64,000 bases of DNA from Isoetes taiwanensis (lineage: Eukaryota; Streptophyta; Lycopodiopsida; Isoetales; Isoetaceae), in the NCBI GenBank assembly GCA_021234155.1, contig JAJEKV010000040.1, positions 9,281,541-9,345,540 on the forward strand. The letters are read 5' to 3'. This document shows positions 38,001-49,910 of the stretch, piece after piece. The notes below the pieces were generated by a model. It was given only the letters and a program-made list of their open reading frames with translations. It searched no databases and had not been told where the DNA came from. The first letter of the stretch is position 1. Each line of letters starts with the position of its first letter. Position numbers and translations under genes: made by a program.

Positions 38001-40372
38001 ATAGCTACTTATTACAATTATGTGAAAAAGCAATACATTTGCCACATACAAGATACAATGTTCATATACTTTTATGAAAGGAAAAATCATGATTAAAAGT
38101 TTTTAATACAGGATCAATAATACAATATGGAGGATCAGGCAGACCCTATGTGCGACACAATCGTATGCGGTGAGGTTCTTGCATGCTGCCTTCCTTTTCC
38201 TTGTCCTTAATCTTGTTTAGAACAAAGATTATGTATCAGACGAGGATGCTTCGGCTAAAAAGTTGGGCTCGTCAATAGCTAAAGCAGTTGTTGCCAACAA
38301 CTTCAGATGTAACCGCACTCTTTTGTCTGGTCTATAGATGAAACGACTAAGCTTCTCCATGATAGAATTGCGTGGACGCAATTGTGTTCGAGGCTCTTAA
38401 AGCCTGTCGATTGTACCCTTAATGGATGAGATGTATACAAAATATATGTCGCCTTTGTTAAAGGACGACGCAAAATATCATGCTAGTTCAAGTGGCCTCT
38501 AATTTACGTTGAAGGCTTTCCTTGCCAGAAAGGCTATATGTCAGGATCTTCTTCACTTTTTCCCTCCTTGATGACTTCCTCTTGATCATGATCTAAGTTG
38601 CTAAGTAGATCCTCTTCCATTTTGTCTCCCGCAACCTCTAGAACTGCTGATTGGCATTGGCTACTGGTTGGCATTGGAACGACCCAGTCTATCTGCAAAG
38701 TAGGCATAGGAGGGGCAGATGGAGTGGATAACATTATTCTATTTACTAACCAATTCCATTGTTACAACCCCGTCTATTGATATCATGAAGCCCTTCACCA
38801 TCAATCAATTCGCTCCTCATGAGGAGGTAACTTAATTGGAATAATGGATTTTCCAATATTTTTGCAGCTTGATACAAAGAGCTCTGTAGATTGCAAAGCT
38901 ACTCCATATCTCTCATAGCAAAGTGTAGCGGGGCAAAAAGGAAATGTTTAAAGAGAAGAGCCAAATTGTTAAAGAGAGTAATAAGTGGTTGTATAGAAAG
39001 CTTATAGAACTGGATCAAGCTATATTGAGATTAATATAACTAGACTATAGAAGCAAGGTTATCCATTCTGAAAGTGGTTGTAGAAAGCTCAAAATAGTAT
39101 TTTTTAAGTTAAACCTCTTGCCACAGATAAGTCTTCTTGGAGACGAAGGAAAAACTCAAGACTAGTTGTAACAGATTTTTAGACATAAAGAGATGTTCAT
39201 CAAAACCAAATTGACAAACTATTTTAGAATTACTCCTTGCGGTTGATTATTGGCAACAAAAGAAACTCCCTAACTGGGGACCTGTACTTGAGGAACCTGC
39301 CAGTAAAAGAGAGTAAGATAGAGCTTGTTGAATATGTAAAGTATTTTGCAAGCACGATTCGACCTATATTTCTGTCGAATTTTCAAAATCTGGATTTTCT
39401 AGTGTGATTTTTTGGGTGATGGATTTATAGTAGCTCCATTCAACAACTGGCATGGAAATGAAAGAGCACCAGCCCTACTCTAGCACAGGCACCTTTCCGC
39501 TAGGGCCTCTGAATGGAATCTACTTCCGTAAGCACTCCAATTGTTGGTGGTAGTTGGAGGATTTGAAAGCAGTGCAAGAACTTTAACCTTTGTGGCAGAT
39601 GCATATATTTCTTCTGAGAGTATGTTTTTGCATGTCTTATTACTCTATTGGGGGGTTTTAGAGTAAAGTTCTTAGCAGGGCGACAACAAAATTTGTGATT
39701 TAGTACATAAGTCGAAGACAATACCAACATAAAGCATTCTGTCTGCATCATATGCTCATAATGATGTGCAATTGCGATGAAAATGTGTCTTTAAGATGCT
39801 ACTTTCCATTTTATTTTTGGAATACCATTTCAACAAACAGAATATTGCCTATTAGGAGCAATGATGTGTGTTTGCTACAATTTCCTTTGTAGCGGTTGCC
39901 ACAATGTATTTACATGGAAAATGGGCCCAATTGCTCATTGTTTATCTAAATCTTGTTCCTACTTCCTACTACTGAATGCAGAGGCTTCACCCTATGCATT
40001 TGCAAATTAATTATGTAAGCAAGCTAATAGGTGAAGACAAATGGCATACATGCCTTTCATAAAAAAAATCAAGTGTGTTAAAATCGATAAAGCCCCATTA
40101 ATTGACTTGCATTAACTGAGAATATTTTTGCATTAAGTATAAAATTATATGATTTTGGATTTTATTAAAATCTCCATGTTTAATATTGATTGGCTATATA
40201 TCGACAATATATCCACCTCTTACCATGAAGATATTGATTTCCACATTGCTGCCACTATTGCAACTTTGTTTGGAATATTCGCTCCATCAAACGCATGCAC
40301 AATATAATTACATATGCTGGTGTATGTTGGTCTTCATGGATGTAAAAAATCTATTATATTCTAATGAATTAA
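35098..40372. other. Gene-free duplicated DNA, copy 2 (about 5.3 kb)
   Basis: Matches 2376-7679. Short frames only (for example 37275-37571). The TATA-like box and AATAAA pair seen in copy 1 recur at 35173-35245. No gene is recognised. Confidence 0.6.
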
Positions 40373-40490
40373 TGCTTGGTCTAGTGGTTAGAATGGGGGA
40401 TTTGGGGGGTAATGATTAGGGTTCAAATCCTTCAAATAATATAAAAATTTGTGGCATGACGTAAAAATACTATCTATCTATCTATCTATT
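40373..40490 (+). mobile_element. tRNA-derived SINE, copy 2
   Basis: A box GGTCTAGTGGTTAGAAT, B box GGTTCAAATCC at 40421, then a (CTAT)n tail at 40470-40489. Counterpart of 7680-7800. Part of the SINE head resembles the element near 62715. Confidence 0.6.
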
Positions 40491-40770
40491 TTTAAAGGTT
40501 CTAAAGACATTATAGTGAGTCAAGAGAATCTATTTTTAAAGGTTCTAAAGACATTATAGTGAGTCAAGAGAATAGAATAGAATAGAATAGAATAGAATGG
40601 TCTCAGACATTCTCGTCTTTTCATTCACTTCTAAAACATAGGGGATTTGACGTAAAAATACTATCTATCTATCAAATTTTAAAGATTTTGAAGACATTAT
40701 AGTGAATCAAGAGAAGGATGGTCTCAGACATTCTCGTCTTTTCAAAGATTCTAAAGACATTATTCTAGAC
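40490..40770. repeat. Short tandem/dispersed monomers, copy 2
   Basis: Two tandem units ending CATTATAGTGAGTCAAGAGAA, then an AATAG pentamer run (about 40572-40596), then two units containing GGTCTCAGACATTCTCGTCT (40598 and 40719). Copy 1 has the same layout, but the last word is altered there. Confidence 0.7.
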
Positions 40771-41030
40771 CTTGAGGACAAGGTCCTAAGGGGAGGGGAG
40801 GAAATTGTTACGGACCAAGGGCAAGTCGCGCTTGCGGGTCTTGGGACCAGGAGTCTGCATTGGAAATGCCACGAGGTGGCCTGGGAACATCCCGAGCAGT
40901 GATACCGCCTAGGGGCGGCGTGGGGTTTATTTTTAAGTGGCAAAACTTTCGTATGTTAATCTACTTACTTAAAATGTTTTTGCCATCGTTGGATCGCGGG
41001 TGTCCGCATTTTTCAGGCGTGATTTTTTGG
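40770..41030 (+). mobile_element. Probable Ty3/gypsy 3' boundary (polypurine tract and LTR start), copy 2
   Basis: GACCTTGAGGACAAGGTC precedes AGGGGAGGGGAGGAAATTG and TGTTACGGACC. A frame through it reads LEDKVLRGGEEIVT, like the end of gypsy polyproteins. Fragment of an old element; no partner LTR found. Confidence 0.4.
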
Positions 41031-41898
41031 CCAAAAGCGTGACTTTTGGAAGAAAGAGAGTGTTTTCCGGTCAAAGTTCACCCCTTTCCGCGTTCACTTT
41101 TCCAAATTTCGTAACGTTTAGGAAACGGCCCCGGATCACTTTCTCTTGCATTCTTCGCCATTTCATGTGTTCAATCCTCTGCCATGCATATTTCAGACAA
41201 ACTTTTCTTCTTCCGGCCATGTATTTTTTTCTTTCCTTCTTTCGTCAATCGGCCTCTCTGCCCACTAGAGCAGCCTTTCTTAAGTGGCTTATCTGATGGT
41301 ACGCTCAAGAACGGTGAAGAATGATGATGGTAAAAACGCTGCTTCTGCTTGATGCACAAAGGGCCGATTTGATTTCAGGAGTCTGCAGCATTGTCACTTA
41401 CAACAAAAGTATTGATCTGAGTTTAGAAATCTTCAGCACACAAGTCACTGATGTATGAAATCTCAACGGTTTTGCAGTGATGGGCTTCATTGAAACTGAG
41501 GGTTTGCCGGTAAACTTGAAGCAGAGGGTTTGTGCTTCGTTTCAAGGCTAGGCTTCTATGCTGCTGCACAAAGGTTTGTGGTGCATGCTTGTTTTTCTTG
41601 AAGAATGTTGTTTTGGGAAATGCAAACTTAGGTAGAAGATCAAGCATGTGCTGAAGCAGAGGTTCATGAAGCAAAGGAGCTGCTGAAGCAGGGCCGGAAT
41701 GCATTAAGTTCTGTGCAGCAAGCATTTTTGCTTTTGTGGGGCATTCAAATCCCCAAATCCTCCTTTTTGTGCAAAGTTCCATCTCTGTTTTGGTGAAAGG
41801 CACTTAAACCGAAAAGCTTTGGTCTTAATCATGTAACAGTTCATTTGGAGGTCTGGGTTTTCCTTTTGGCTTTACTATTTGATCTTTTTTTTATACAG

Positions 41899-41929
<31 letters not shown>

Positions 41930-42454
41930 CTATGTCTTTCCTCTTCTAGGTAGTTACAGCAGCTCCTAACCTGATTCTTTTGCTTGCTTGGCATTGTTAG
42001 ATCCCACATAGCAACGATCTGGAGCTTCAACGAGCTAGAATTTCAGGTAAAATGCATTGCATTGTTACAACGATAAACCTGCTTGCGAAAATCAACTGGA
42101 CAAATTTTGTGGGACTTCCTTATTGTATTTTTCTAACCAGGAATTTGGAAATCTATCCTTATGCAAGCCCCATAGCTTTGTATTTCGAGGGAGAGATCTG
42201 GTATAAGTAACCATGTGATACCATTCTTTTGAGCATCATGAAGGCATTTACCACTTATCTTAGAGACTGCGTATATGACATGCTGGAAAAAATTCTGATT
42301 TGACGATTTCAATTCTTCTCATGTATTTTATGCAGGTAAACTTTGTTCCATGGGTTTATGCTTCTGTGACGATATTATCCAGTAGTCTCCAATTGCGTAT
42401 AATTCTAGCATGCACATACAGTATTTGAGTTATGAGTTATGTGATTATTTATTG
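41031..42454. other. Unidentified duplicated sequence, copy 2
   Basis: Counterpart of 8341-9775. It holds a T-run at about 41899-41925 and no recognisable gene. Confidence 0.5.
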
Positions 42455-45400
42455 TTGCACAAGGATGGAGGCTTAAGGCCAAAATAAGAGAAATCAAGGA
42501 TGATGAGAGGTGTAGTTCAAAGTTCTTCTTTGCCAAGGCTAAAGGGAGAATTAAAAGAAATCACATCTTCGATATAAAGGTTGGAGATGAGGTAATTGTG
42601 GAGGAAGACCAAATTAAGCGGGCAGCCACTGAGCACTTCACCAATATTATGGGGACCAATGCTGACTGCTTGCATAATAGAATGGACGAATTCATTAACA
42701 TCCAGCCTAAAGTGACAGGGGAAGATAATCTCTCTATTCACAGATCATTCACAAACAACGAGATTCTCCAGACTGCCAAAGAAATGGACAAGGGGAAAAC
42801 TCCTGGACCAGATGGCCTCCCGGTGGAATTCTTCCTCAAGGCTTGGCCTTTACTTGGGGATAGTATAACAAGTATTGCTAATGAGTTCAGGGACAGCCAG
42901 GATAAATACAAGTCTGATAGCATTGATTCCTGAGGTGGACATGCCGGCCTCCTTCTCAGACTATAGGCCAATCTCCCTCTCAAATGTGGTTTACAAGTTA
43001 ATTTCAGGGACGATTGCAAGGAGACTCAAGCCTATTCTTGATAAAATAATCAGCTCCTCTCAGGCTGCATATCTCAAGGACAGATTCATTTTGGATAATG
43101 TTGTGACAGCTATCCTCGGCCTCAAGTGGGCTAAGGACTCCAAACAAGATATAGCCCTTTTAAAGGTGGACATCACCAAGGCATTTGACACAGTCAGCTG
43201 GAGCTTCCTCTTTAAATGTTGCAGGGCAATGGGTTTTTCTGATGATGTGACTCAAATCTTCAAGGCTATTCTTATCAACTCAAGATCCTCTGTTCTGATT
43301 AATGGTGACTGCAGCCCCTTTTTTCCTTTGAAGAGAGGGGTAAAACAAGGGTGTCCCCTTGCTCCCTTCCTTTTCCTAATCATTATGGAGGCCCTCCACT
43401 GCAAATTGGAGGATGCTAAGAACTCCAATTTAATTAAGGGGTTAATTTTACTGGAGAACCATGAGGGAGTAGACCAATTCCTAAATGGTCACTTTGCAGA
43501 CGATACTTTTATTCCGCTTTTAATGGATCATCAGTCTATTACCAACACTCAGATCATTCTGGAAGCCTTTGGAGATGTGTCAAGCTGCAGGATCAATCGT
43601 ATCAAATCAAAAGTCCTGACCAAGGATCAGGTAAAAGGAGAGCACACGGCCGACCTTTTGGGCTGTAAGTATATCTCCCCTACTACTCCTTCAAAAATTC
43701 TAGGCATCCCCTTTGCTCTAAAAAGTAGCCCTTCTGATATTTGGGCTGACATTATAGAAAAATTTCAAAAAAAGGTGGATAGCCTAAATTCGAAGTATAT
43801 CTCAAAGCAGGGAAGGGCTATTATAGCTAACTCTGTTATTTCCTCCTCCCATGTTTACTAGTCCTCGGTTATCCTTGCTCCTAAAAAGGACCCTAACAAA
43901 TTGCAAAGTATAATTGGCAGGTACATCTCTTGTGGCCAAAACAGAAGGTGCTGGACTCCTGTGGCCATGGCAGAATGCTGCAAAAAGAAAAAGGATGGAG
44001 GACTGGGGGTCATGAATATCGAGAAGCAGGGGCTTGCTCTACATTAGGGATTTTTTGAGATCATAAAAGGGCCTTCTAAGAACTGCTGACTAAGCTATAT
44101 GAACTACCAATCAGAAAACAGAACTGGTAATCCAGTCAGCAAAACAGTTATAACTAACTCACTGGATCACATTTTCTAGCATAAATATTGATAGAAAAGT
44201 CCAAATGAGCTCTTGTTTGGTGCAATAGATAGATCTCATTGAGATCTTTCCAATCTTGGGTGGTTTGCATATCTTTTAGCCCTATATTAAAAAAACCCTA
44301 TCTTTATAGTAAAAAAAATGGTAAAAACCATATTTTTTGGAGTTTTGACAATCATAAGTGGTTAAAATATGTGCAAAGCACCTAAGGTTGGAAAGATCTC
44401 AACGAGATCTATCTATTGCACTAAACGAGAGCTCATTTGGACTTTTCTATCAATAGTTATGCTAGAAAATATGATTCAGTGAGTTAGTTATAACAGTTTT
44501 GCTGACTGGACCCGTCAGGCTCTGATTTCTGATTGGTAGTTCATTTATCTTCATTTGGCTTAGTTGGCATGTTTTGAAGGCCCTTTTTTAATCTAAAAAA
44601 AACCCTAATGGCAGCCAAATACTTTTTCAAGGCAGCTCATAATTTGATCAGGCACCCTGTATCCACCATCATTAGGCATTATTTGAGCAAGTGTTGGTCC
44701 TTTGGTTGGAGGCAGGTCAAAATTGCTCTTCCTCATGCTATTTACTTTCCATTTACTGTACCCAAGTCTGTCCCAGCTCTGATCAAGAAATGGATTAAAG
44801 CTTGGAATACGACGAGGGGAGTATTCAATTGGGATGATGGCCTATCCATGGATCAATCTATTTTCTGGAACCCTGCTATTCTAACTAACAATCCTTTATT
44901 ATGTCTAGCATGTCATTTTCCAGACCAGGCCAAGCTTTGGAGGAGCAAGGGAGTAAACATGATCAGGGATATGTACAATGAAGATGGGATCATACCCTTT
45001 GAAAACTCAGCCCTGGCAGAAGAGGGAGATACCTGTGAAACTCTCTACAACAACATTTGTAATACTTTGTTACATGGTCAATGGAGGGAGGAGGGTGATA
45101 ATTGGAATTGTCATGGCAGAACCACCCTAACAGTAAGAATGGCCTACAGATTCCTCATGAGGGATAATTCGATGACCATTCAGGATAAATGGGGAACAGA
45201 TAGGGACAGATGTACGAGGAATTTGAAGTTTATGTGGTCTAGCCCAATCTATCCTAAGATCAAATCATTTATGTGGCAGTTATGGCACAAAGCTTTAGCT
45301 ACAAATCATAAGAGATATAGAATGCAGATGACATATTCTGGTGTATGTCCAAGGTGTTTTGGACAAAGAGAAGATGAGAATCACCTTTTCAGAGATTGTA

Positions 45401-45640
45401 TTTGGTCTGAGTGGGTCTTGGAGCTAGCTTCAAATCTCTTGGGCTAAATCTTTCCTCTATGAGCTCTCTAGACTTCTTCATGCCTAATAATCCGAACGAC
45501 TGGAGAATTTATATCCTCCTGTGGAGGATGTGGAAAGGAAGAAATACTGTTATCTTTAATAATGAAATCACTCACCCTGAGGCAGTTATCAGGCAGATTT
45601 CATATGACATTAAATGGATTATTGATGCCATCTAATCTTA
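42455..45640 (+). mobile_element. L1-type LINE, 5'-truncated, split by a MITE, copy 2
   Basis: Only ORF2 from just before the reverse transcriptase onward is present; the endonuclease is missing. 42598-42933 holds the start with KGKTPGPDGLP. 42875-43861 holds the polymerase: FDTVSWSFL, RGVKQGCPLAPFL and the catalytic FADD at 43494-43505. The two overlap by a frame change near 42900. One in-frame TAG follows at 43859, after which the frame is open again to the MITE (44044). It resumes at 44608-45447 with the C-terminal part and a zinc knuckle (CPRCFGQREDENHLFRDC, about 45346-45400), and a last piece is at 45411-45635. No poly(A) tail or target repeat is visible. The family matches the LINE at 51065-57938 but is well diverged from it. 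Confidence 0.9.
44044..44608. mobile_element. Fold-back MITE (about 565 bp) inserted in LINE ORF2
   Basis: The ends are TTAGGGATTTTTTGAGATC and its inverted partner ending AAAACCCTAA. The arms can be paired from both ends inward for about 230-250 bp, including AACTACCAATCAG/CTGATTGGTAGTT, TATAACTAACTCACTG and CAATAGATAGATCTC, leaving a loop of about 95 bp around 44290-44370. The target-site duplication is unclear (TA, or a diverged TTA/TAA). It interrupts the LINE codons between GLALH and AAKYFFKA. No coding capacity, so it depended on another element for movement. The superfamily is not decided. Confidence 0.9.
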
Positions 45641-46413
45641 CTCATTTATCATTTACTTTTGCAGGGATCATCTTCATATTGGTGCGGAAAATCAAATGGA
45701 AGAAGACAGATCCCACCACCAACATAGAATGGCTCAAGGTTTTTGGGCCGCCAAATCTGTACGGGCACGAGGAACCGTGTTTTTGCAATTGCTGTTGTGA
45801 CCAGCCACCGAATGTTCGAAGGGACCTGTTATGCGAAGCCAAAGACAGCAGGGGAAGATTCAACATGACCAAGGCGGCATCTTGCTTATGCACCTTTTGC
45901 ATCCTATCTATTATGGTCAGGGAAAGAGGAAGAAAAATCACAAACTTCAATCTCAGGTCCCTTCTGATTTCATGGAAATCTATGTTCTGACAAGAAAAAC
46001 TATCTGAAACTATCTGATATTACTGAACAAAAGCAGCTCATGATCTGATCGCTTTTATCTTTAAACTTTTAAAAAGTTCTTAAGTATTATGTTTTTGGGT
46101 TATACTTCCCTGTTAAAAGTAAATTTTGTACCATTACTTATACATCAATATCTAGCATTATAACAGGGGGTTTTTTTTATGATTTTATACGTTTTTTGGC
46201 ATGGTTTTTATATGATTTCATGGGCGTATTGCACGAGGCATACTAATCAGTATATCTAGAGTGCACGCTGGATTCTCATATTTGAATGACATTTTATCTA
46301 TGGCTTTGCAATGGTTTTGCCTTGCATATTTTTGTTCCTTAAAAACTTCATTAATTTAATTTTATGAAGGCCATGCAAGCAACGAGGCATTCAACTTTAG
46401 GGTTCAACTTTAG
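45641..46413. other. Between LINE and SWP73 fragment, unidentified
   Basis: A frame at 45562-45990 stays open for 142 codons but starts inside the LINE and shows no domain. TTTGCAG at 45657-45663 looks like an acceptor site. No earlier SWP73 exon is recognisable here. Matches about 12960-13720 of copy 1. Confidence 0.4.
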
Positions 46414-47650
46414 GGTTCGTGGAGTGAAGGGGATTTAGAGGAGAGCTATGGTGGGGATCAGGCTGGGGCAGAACCTCCATCTTGGACCTTGCGAATTATA
46501 GGTAGGATACTTGGGGATGATGCGGAAGCCGAAGCCAACAGAGTTCCAAATGCCATGGTCAGGCCTACAGTAACTTACCCGAAGTTTTCATCCTTTTTCA
46601 AAAAGGTTACCATTAGCTTAGATCCACAATTATATCCAGAAAACAATTCTGTGGTTTGGGATGGAGCTAGGGCATCCACCCATGTGGAGGGATTTGAAGT
46701 TAAGCGGATAGGGAACAAGGAATTTACAGCCGCTATTAGATTGGAGATGAATTACTCGCCAGAGAGGTTCAAATTGTCTGCTGGTCTTGCAGAACTTCTT
46801 GGTGTAGAGGTTGAGACTCGCAACAGAATTGTTGCTGCTATGTGGCACTATATCAAAGGTAAGAAGTTACAAAACCCTTCAGATCCAACCATTATTAACT
46901 GTGATCCACCCCTACGCAAGATTTTTGGGGAAGAAAGAGTTAAATTTTCCTCAATATCCCAGAAGTTGCAGCCGCATTTGTCCTCACCGCAGCCTATACA
47001 TTTGGAGCACTGGGTAAAACTCTCAGGGAAAAGCCCTGTAGGGAATGCTTGCTACGATGTGGTGGTTGATGTACCTACTCCTTTACAGAAGGAAATGAGG
47101 GCATTTTTGACAAATATAGAGAGGCATAGAGATATTGATGGATATGATGAACAAATTTGCAATGCAATCAGGAAGATACATGAGCATCGACGTCGTAGAG
47201 CATTCTTCTTGGGTTTCAGCCAGTCACTTGTTGACTTTATTAATGGGCTGATTGCTTCTCAGGGTAGGGATTTGAAAATTGTAGGCGGCCAGGCTAGTCG
47301 CAATGCTGCAATGTTGAGAGGGAACGTCGTTGTGATTTCTATTGCCAACCCTGGTATAGCTTCTCACCTTCCCGTTAATTGTTCATGCTTGTTAATTGTT
47401 CATGCTTCTGGATGTAACGAAATGTTAGTTAGATGAGTAATGTTATGGGAAATGTACATATGAGTGCATTGAGCTTTTTAGTCTAAAAACCAATCTGAAC
47501 AAAGGAAAATTCATACTACTGTGCTCAGCATAGACATTTTCCATGTTACACTGTATATTTGATTTCCTATTATAACGATTGATTCTTTGACTTTATAGGG
47601 TAGAGGATGCAGTCATTCGCTATTTGAATCGGCGCACCAACCAGATTTGA
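46414..47650 (+). pseudogene. SWP73/SNF12-type SWI/SNF complex subunit, 5'-truncated gene fragment, copy 2
   Basis: The product family (BAF60/SWP73) is a core subunit of SWI/SNF nucleosome-remodelling complexes in the nucleus. The main exon begins after CTTTAG at 46413 and reads in one frame through [50 protein letters not shown], the SWIB-type domain ([11 protein letters not shown]...[12 protein letters not shown]), [15 protein letters not shown] and [19 protein letters not shown] to SRNAAML (about 47315). A last exon at 47599-47650 reads VEDAVIRYLNRRTNQI, the family C-terminus. About 200 N-terminal residues of the usual 530 or so are missing. The expected residues before WVEDA are replaced, and no in-phase donor for the last intron is visible. 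It is therefore probably a recent pseudogene or gene fragment, although the codons are largely intact. Confidence 0.85.
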
Positions 47651-49580
47651 AAATTGGCTGTCTTTACCAACACTGGTAAGCTAATAAGAAGCAATTGCAA
47701 TTTTAAACATGTAAAGGTGCATGTGCTATTGACAAAGGTTTTGGAGTTTAAATCACTTATCATGCTGCATATGGTCTAGCATTTGAGGAGACTTCATTGC
47801 AATTTTTATGCCATATACACCAAGCAAATATAAGACATTGTGTGAGCTGATGAAGCTTCGATGCAGCTGCTGGCTAGAAACATTTAGTGCAAGGCCCCAA
47901 CTTGGAAGCTCACTTGGCTCATCTGCTGGTAAAAGTGATTCATGACAAGCCAGCTTGAGCTATACAGTATTCGTAAATATGCAATTGGCTGTTATTGAAA
48001 TTTTGTGCACTTTGTTTGGACAATAGGACTGGAAACTATAGTTTAGAATCTAATATCTTAACTGGAGGACTCTGTGATATTGGAAGGCTACCTCCTTATC
48101 CTCTGCTTAATGTATATGCCATTACTCACAGCATCCTGTCCCATCACATCTGCTAGGTATGATTGTAATATGCATTCTCATAGTTTGTACTTTGAAATTA
48201 CAGTTCACATTTTAAATTCTGTTTGTACTGACACTGCAGAGACTGCAAGGTAGCAGAATAACGGATTTTCCACTTCAAAATGGTAGAAGATGCTTTTAAA
48301 GAAAATAAAGTTGTTTCAGGCACAGAGATTTCATGAAATGCAGGGTAATGCATTTGAGATAAATGCTTCACAAGCCCAAAGCATTATAGCCTCTCTAATG
48401 CCCCAAATGAAAGGTGAATCTATTTAAAAATTTATGTAATGACTAACCTTCACATGTTGAATACATGATACTTGTCATGTTGAAATAGGATATTTGTTTG
48501 ATGAAATAGGATATTTGAAATTCATTGGGCAGTTGGCGCCAAGTTCTCTGCTCTTCTCTATGTTGGATACTCCCTCATCATGATGTATTTGCCATAATGC
48601 TTGCAACAAACTCTTTTAGCTACAAATGCATTGTATTACATGAAAATGTGATGTAATGTCCTTGATGTTTTATACAATCTCCTTAAAGTTTCTCTATTTT
48701 TCCTTTTGTTAGGGCCCGAAGGGCCCAAAAATGTTTTTGATATAACAACCAATACATAATTATCATTAACATTATTAACACAAACCATTGAATTCAATGC
48801 ATTGAAATTAAAATCCCCCTGAAACCCCCTTTGGTTTGGGTGCATATTCACACGGGGGGTTACGTAGGGCAGCGTACATGTACAAAATTAACACCATTAA
48901 GTACATTCCTTCAAACCTTATAGTATTTTGCAAACCTCAATATACAGTACACAAAAACTTGTACAGACATACCCCACAAACGAGGATCGCTATGTATGGT
49001 CCGGATCGAGGAATGAAGGGCAAATATGCCCATCCAACAGCTCTCGATGCCCGGAGTAAAAAGATTAAAAAAAAGATTATTTACTGTTTTGTCGGCTTTC
49101 TTTTTGGTAAGGGCATAGCATGGATCTCTATAGATGTAGCACTAAATGTCTTTCCCTTATACTATAGAGCTGATGCACATACCTGATTTTGAAAGATTGA
49201 TAATCTGTTACAGATCGTTTGCAGACTAGCATGTATTAAGGATTTGGGTCATAACTTCTCCAGAAAATCTTTGGAATAAATATCTTTGTTTTGCTCCATT
49301 GTCTCCATGTGGGAGAAAAGATGGGGATTCTAATTCTGAAAAATAAATGGTTAGTTTATGACATGCATTGGCTACAAGATCTTCTAATTCTGGGAAGTAA
49401 ATTATTAGTTTATGACATGCTGTCAATGAATTTGTTTCTAAAAGCTATTGCCCTAACAAAAGATACAGCTGCATATTTCTTGACAGAGTTTTGTTCGGAC
49501 AAATCTGGCAAAGATTATATCTAATATATTTTTCTCTTTGTCTGCAGATTTTGTCGAAGTCACGATTCTGTCAAGGGGGG
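47651..49580. other. Downstream of SWP73 fragment and breakpoint, no gene seen
   Basis: The duplicated block ends at 47887; after that the DNA is single copy in the window. A double GGGCCC palindrome (GGGCCCGAAGGGCCC, 48713-48727) and a frame of 116 codons at 48836-49186 without recognisable domain are the only points of note. A short direct repeat (TTAGTTTATGACATGC) lies at 49352 and 49407. Confidence 0.5.
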
Positions 49581-49599
49581 CTTCTGGCGCTTTGGCTTT

Positions 49600-49910
49600 G
49601 CTTACCAGGTATGATATCACATCAGCACATCCTATCTTTTCCATTTCACCCAATACTGTATTGGCCCGATCCACGAGCCCCAACTTGCAGAGAGCTGTAA
49701 TAACAGGTTTGAAAGTATGAAAATCTGCATTGCAAGCTTTTTTGGACATTTCATCAAAACACTCAACAGCTTCTCTGGCGTTGACAAATAACTGAATGAG
49801 ACAATTATATGAAGAAGTGTTGAGTGAAAACCCAGGTTTTGATCCAACCCAGTTAAAGAAAAGCAATGCAGAATCACACCTTTCAGCCTTCATATTCTGC
49901 AGCATTTTTT
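49600..49910 (-). pseudogene. Pentatricopeptide repeat (PPR) protein fragment
   Basis: The minus strand reads about 100 residues: ALLFFNWVGSKPGFSLNTSSYNCLI, then AVECFDEMSKKACNADFHTFKPVITALCKLGLVDRA and LGEMEKIGC. The spacing and words (TYN.LI, A...FDEM, .TF..VI.ALCK.G.VD.A) are those of P-class PPR repeats, which bind organelle RNA. Only about two and a half repeats are present where a real protein has ten or more. The frame ends in unrelated sequence downstream of about 49600, and nothing upstream (49910-50040) continues the protein cleanly. A decayed or transposed fragment. Confidence 0.75.

Larger units (their letters stand above)
27765..47887 (+). repeat. Large direct duplication, copy 2
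   Basis: This is the same order and orientation as bases 1-15201, longer by about 4.95 kb because the copia element is full length here. The right limit is CTAGAAACATTTAG at 47887, after which the sequences are unrelated. The upstream MTP exons (26972-27761) belong to the same block, but their partner lies outside the window. Confidence 0.95.

Noticed and set aside
40415-40435. Possible tRNA gene (GGTTCAAATCC)
   Set aside because: A and B boxes are present but no acceptor stem or anticodon arm can be folded, and the same element occurs in dispersed copies. Called a SINE.
44044-44050. TTAGGG/CCCTAA at the MITE ends as interstitial telomere repeat
   Set aside because: A single unit at each end in inverted orientation, not a tandem array; most plants have TTTAGGG. 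It is simply the element terminus.
45562-45990. 142-codon frame after the LINE as an upstream SWP73 exon
   Set aside because: Starts inside LINE ORF2, shows none of the SWP73 N-terminal motifs and is not kept in step with copy 1.
48836-49186. 116-codon frame as a gene
   Set aside because: No recognisable domain, lysine runs from A-rich DNA, and no splice or partner evidence.
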